64,000 nucleotides of DNA from Lachnospiraceae bacterium. Lineage in GTDB: Bacteria > Bacillota > Clostridia > Lachnospirales > Lachnospiraceae. This document shows positions 61,494 to 64,000 of this stretch, one piece after another. Position numbers and translations under genes: made by a program. Within the stretch, counting starts at the first letter, position 1, and the number at the start of each line of letters is the position of its first letter. The DNA lies in contig SVFM01000001.1 of NCBI GenBank assembly GCA_015056865.1, forward strand, positions 124,001 to 188,000. Direction: 5' to 3'. The notes under the pieces were generated by a model that made no database searches, had not been told where the DNA came from, and was given only the letters and a program-made list of their open reading frames with translations.

Positions 61494-62543
61494 TTAATAG
61501 TATAAATAGATCCCTTCCGAAATGATGTATTGGAACAGGGATTCCATGTCAGCCAAAACACTGGGAACCGTCTCCGGCAGGACCTTATGGGAGTCGGAAA
61601 AGATCCCATCCAGCATGAATTGATTTACCTCAGGAGCATAGTGGATCATATCCATGTAATTGTCCAGATCACAGATGATATCTTGCTCAGCCTGAAAATA
61701 ATGCAGGTCCACGTTGGGGCAGGCGGCGAGAGCCGGCAGTGCTTTTTCCAGGGTATAAAAATATTCATCGGAAATGCCGCTGGTATAGCCGCAGTCCCAC
61801 CAGATCATGGAATAGGGCGGGAAGAAAATGGTGTACTGTACTTGAGGATGGCTGTTGATTTCAGACAAAATGGCAGCCAGGTTTTGATCGGTACATTCTC
61901 TGGAATCCTCAGGAATATAGGGCGCCACATTTTGGGTGGGTTTGGCGTAGGCACGCATGGCCTGTTGGGCACTGAAAGTCTTGTTCTCAGCCCAGTTGTA
62001 GGCATTGCCGCCGGTTCCCTTTCCCATGGCTGCAAATGCCAGGTTCTGTGGAATCTCTTGGAATAAAATATCTTTGTTCAACAGGTAGGTAAAATCATCC
62101 AGGATCGTAGCTGTGTGCAGATGTCTGGGCGTTTCAGCGGAATACAGGGTAACCTGGGTGTCTGCATTCAGTGCAAAAATATCCATGCACCAAAAGACAT
62201 GGGTCAGAGTTTGGGCATCATGGACCTGCTCCAGATAGTAAAGCAGATCGGCTGTGCTGCCGGATGCCCGTACTACTTTTAAAGTGGTGCAGTTATAGTG
62301 TGCATCGATCACAGAGGTATCAAAATTTTCCGCTACGGAAGAACCCAGAAGTATGCTGTCATATTCTGAGGTGCGAACAGATCCCGGGACCTGATGATCC
62401 CGATCATAAAAGGGTTGTGCATCCGTCAGATAGGGCTGGTGATACTGATAAAAGGGATCGCACACATAGGTGATCAGGACCAGTAAAAGAACCTGGACCA
62501 TTATGAAGATCAAAAGTTTTTTCCATGCTTTTTGAACGGTCAT
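61494..62543 (-). CDS. Membrane-anchored SGNH-like protein, MBOAT partner
   Basis: 349 aa. One N-terminal helix (LLIFIMVQVLLLVLITYV) then an extracellular domain. LLGSSVAENFD resembles the block I Ser motif of DltD/AlgJ-type SGNH proteins and DLDNYMDMIHYAPEV the block V Asp-x-x-His region. Lies 12 bases after an MBOAT gene, as AlgJ/AlgX or DltD partners do. Likely completes O-acylation of an exported polymer. Not enough to name the polymer. Confidence 0.7.
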   Translation of the reverse strand: MTVQKAWKKLLIFIMVQVLLLVLITYVCDPFYQYHQPYLTDAQPFYDRDHQVPGSVRTSEYDSILLGSSVAENFDTSVIDAHYNCTTLKVVRASGSTADLLYYLEQVHDAQTLTHVFWCMDIFALNADTQVTLYSAETPRHLHTATILDDFTYLLNKDILFQEIPQNLAFAAMGKGTGGNAYNWAENKTFSAQQAMRAYAKPTQNVAPYIPEDSRECTDQNLAAILSEINSHPQVQYTIFFPPYSMIWWDCGYTSGISDEYFYTLEKALPALAACPNVDLHYFQAEQDIICDLDNYMDMIHYAPEVNQFMLDGIFSDSHKVLPETVPSVLADMESLFQYIISEGIYLYY

Positions 62544-62555
62544 CGCAAGCTTCTC

Positions 62556-64000
62556 CTAGAAATTAAAATATAAAAAGGTGCTGACCTTGGACAAAGAGAT
62601 CAAGGACCAGGTAAAGAGTGTTGCCAAAACAAAGATTCCCAAGCTTGTCCGGCCTCTGCGTGAGATCCATTGTTCTGCTTTCGGGCCTCTTATCAGGGCA
62701 ATAGAAAGGATAAGCAGCCCAAAGGTACACAGCACATAAAAAGGATTCAAAAGGGTGGGAAAGGCCAGCTCCAGGGCCTTACGGACCGCATAAAGTTCCG
62801 TGATCTGTAAGGTGTTGCATAATCCTACGATAAATCCGTTATTTCCGCCGGCGAACAGCTTGGTAAAGAGCAGCCATGCCTGTTGCAGGGAATCACTGCG
62901 AAAGATCCCAAAGGTCAGGGTCACAAATAAAAAAGTGGCCAGCCGGTTAAAAAAGTCCCGGCGGAAACGAAACTTGGGAAACAGGGTTTCAAATACTCTG
63001 GCAAGGCCGTGTAGCAGTCCCCATACCACAAAGGTCCAGTTGGCTCCATGCCACAGCCCGCTGACTGCAAACACAATCAGGATATTGCGACATTTGATGG
63101 CGGTACCCTTTCGGTTGCCCCCCAGGGGGATGTAGATATAATTGGATAAAAACCTGGAAAGAGTCATGTGCCACCTGCGCCAAAAATCTGCCACCGACAC
63201 TGCCCGCAGAGGGGAGTCAAAGTTTTCCGGCAAGGGAAAGCCGAACATTCTGCCGATTCCCCTGGCCATGTCGCAGTAGCCACTGAAATCAAAGTATAGC
63301 TCCAGCATATAAAAGATGATGGTCAGCCAGGCAGAAGGGGCGTCCAGATAGGCGATATTACCGTACTCCGCGTTGACAATAATGGCCAGTACATCTGCAA
63401 GCAGCACTTTTTTGCCAAGACCAAGAATAAACAGGGAGAAACCGTTTAACATATTTGCGGCATCCGGCCTGCGGTTTTGGCGTGCCTGTAATGTGGGAAT
63501 AAATTCATTGTGCAGCACAATGGGACCTGCAATAAGCTGGGGGAAAAATGTGATAAAGCAGGCGTAATCCATGAAAGAATAATGGGGAGCCTGTTTTTGG
63601 TACCTGTCCACCAGAAAGGAGATCTGCTGAAATGTAAAAAAGCTGATGCCCAGAGGCAGTGCAATTTTTTCCAAATGCCAGTCGGTGTGAAAAAAGAAGT
63701 TGCAGTTATCCAAAAAGAAATTAAAATATTTAAAATAGAACAACAGTCCCACATTCAGTATTAGGCCTGCGGCAAGAATACAGCCGGCAATGCGCCCGCC
63801 GTCATATTTTTGCAGTAGAAGACTGCAGATGTAATTGATCCCCAGGCTACCCAGCAAAACCAGCAAATACCAGGGATTATAGTATCCATAAAACCAAAGG
63901 GACATGCCAAATAAAAAGAGCTTGGCATATCGGGGATTTTCCAGCCTCTGCAGACCAAACCAACCCAGCAGGGTCAGGGGCAGAAAGACCATGATAAATA
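62556..64000 (-). CDS. MBOAT family O-acyltransferase, 5' end cut by the window
   Basis: At least 478 aa, polytopic. RRWHMTLSRFLSNYIYIPLGGNRKG and GLWHGANWTFVVWGLLHG with the catalytic His are hallmarks of AlgI/DltB/PatA-type acyltransferases. The reading frame remains open to the window edge (Phe-Ile before the first Met), and the family usually has a few more N-terminal residues, so the true start probably lies beyond 64000. Passes acyl groups across the membrane to a cell-surface glycan together with the downstream SGNH-like protein. Confidence 0.88.
   Translation of the reverse strand, partial: FIMVFLPLTLLGWFGLQRLENPRYAKLFLFGMSLWFYGYYNPWYLLVLLGSLGINYICSLLLQKYDGGRIAGCILAAGLILNVGLLFYFKYFNFFLDNCNFFFHTDWHLEKIALPLGISFFTFQQISFLVDRYQKQAPHYSFMDYACFITFFPQLIAGPIVLHNEFIPTLQARQNRRPDAANMLNGFSLFILGLGKKVLLADVLAIIVNAEYGNIAYLDAPSAWLTIIFYMLELYFDFSGYCDMARGIGRMFGFPLPENFDSPLRAVSVADFWRRWHMTLSRFLSNYIYIPLGGNRKGTAIKCRNILIVFAVSGLWHGANWTFVVWGLLHGLARVFETLFPKFRFRRDFFNRLATFLFVTLTFGIFRSDSLQQAWLLFTKLFAGGNNGFIVGLCNTLQITELYAVRKALELAFPTLLNPFYVLCTFGLLILSIALIRGPKAEQWISRRGRTSLGIFVLATLFTWSLISLSKVSTFLYFNF

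Overview
The window looks like a chromosomal segment of a strictly anaerobic, butyrate-forming Clostridia, most likely a Lachnospiraceae relative of Coprococcus, Butyrivibrio or Roseburia. The basis is a complete thl-crt-hbd-bcd-etfB-etfA operon plus a separate ptb-buk pair, purine-rich Shine-Dalgarno sites before nearly every gene, PdaB/PdaC-type deacetylases, and many AraC regulators beside sugar genes. No phylogenetic marker is present, so the genus is inferred.

Layout. 1-78: 5' end of a DegV gene. 174-3087: CsoR repressor and CopA copper ATPase, with a CsoR-type palindrome inside the promoter. 3103-6198: a 36-aa membrane peptide with its own promoter, and a P2A-type cation ATPase behind what reads as a yybP-ykoY (Mn2+) riboswitch with terminator and promoter. 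6253-9821: two NodB deacetylases around an AzlCD exporter. 9851-15982: butyrate operon with an 18-bp palindrome in its promoter. 16008-24024: an integrative element of about 8 kb bounded by 43-bp direct repeats (42/43 identical), with a tyrosine integrase, AT-rich cargo (MerR and AraC regulators with predicted effector-binding domains, two Cys-rich DUF3795 proteins, a BtrH-like protein) and a DUF1016 nuclease gene broken by an in-frame TGA. Its target is a 33-nt tRNA-like minihelix: acceptor stem and T-arm only.

24026-29758: EamA exporter and a five-gene branched-chain amino acid ABC transporter operon. 29847-33284: SDR oxidoreductase, Rpn-type nuclease pseudogene, SLC13/ArsB-like permease, AraC regulator. 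33396-37463: GH4 alpha-galactosidase, YbaK, ptb and buk. With the upstream operon, ptb-buk completes acetyl-CoA to butyrate with ATP formation. 37462-38820: a two-gene cassette resembling a toxin-antitoxin pair (DUF3990/ADP-ribosyltransferase-like protein plus XRE protein) under a palindromic consensus promoter. 39018-45381: class III aminotransferase, Gfo/Idh oxidoreductase, malic enzyme, glucuronate isomerase, PHP phosphatase.

45390-47534: ZTP (pfl) riboswitch ahead of separate IMP cyclohydrolase and AICAR formyltransferase genes, the last two purine steps. 47612-49291: GlnRS. 49465-57974: sugar-type MFS and AraC, an acidic membrane-anchored protein, Gfo/Idh with TetR, and AraC with creatininase-like and putative glycosidase genes. 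58056-64000: NCS2 permease, DUF6062 protein, M19 dipeptidase, and an SGNH-like/MBOAT pair typical of cell-surface polysaccharide acylation, the latter running off the end.

All calls come from reading sequence and translated proteins; no database search was run, and family names are recognised from motifs.
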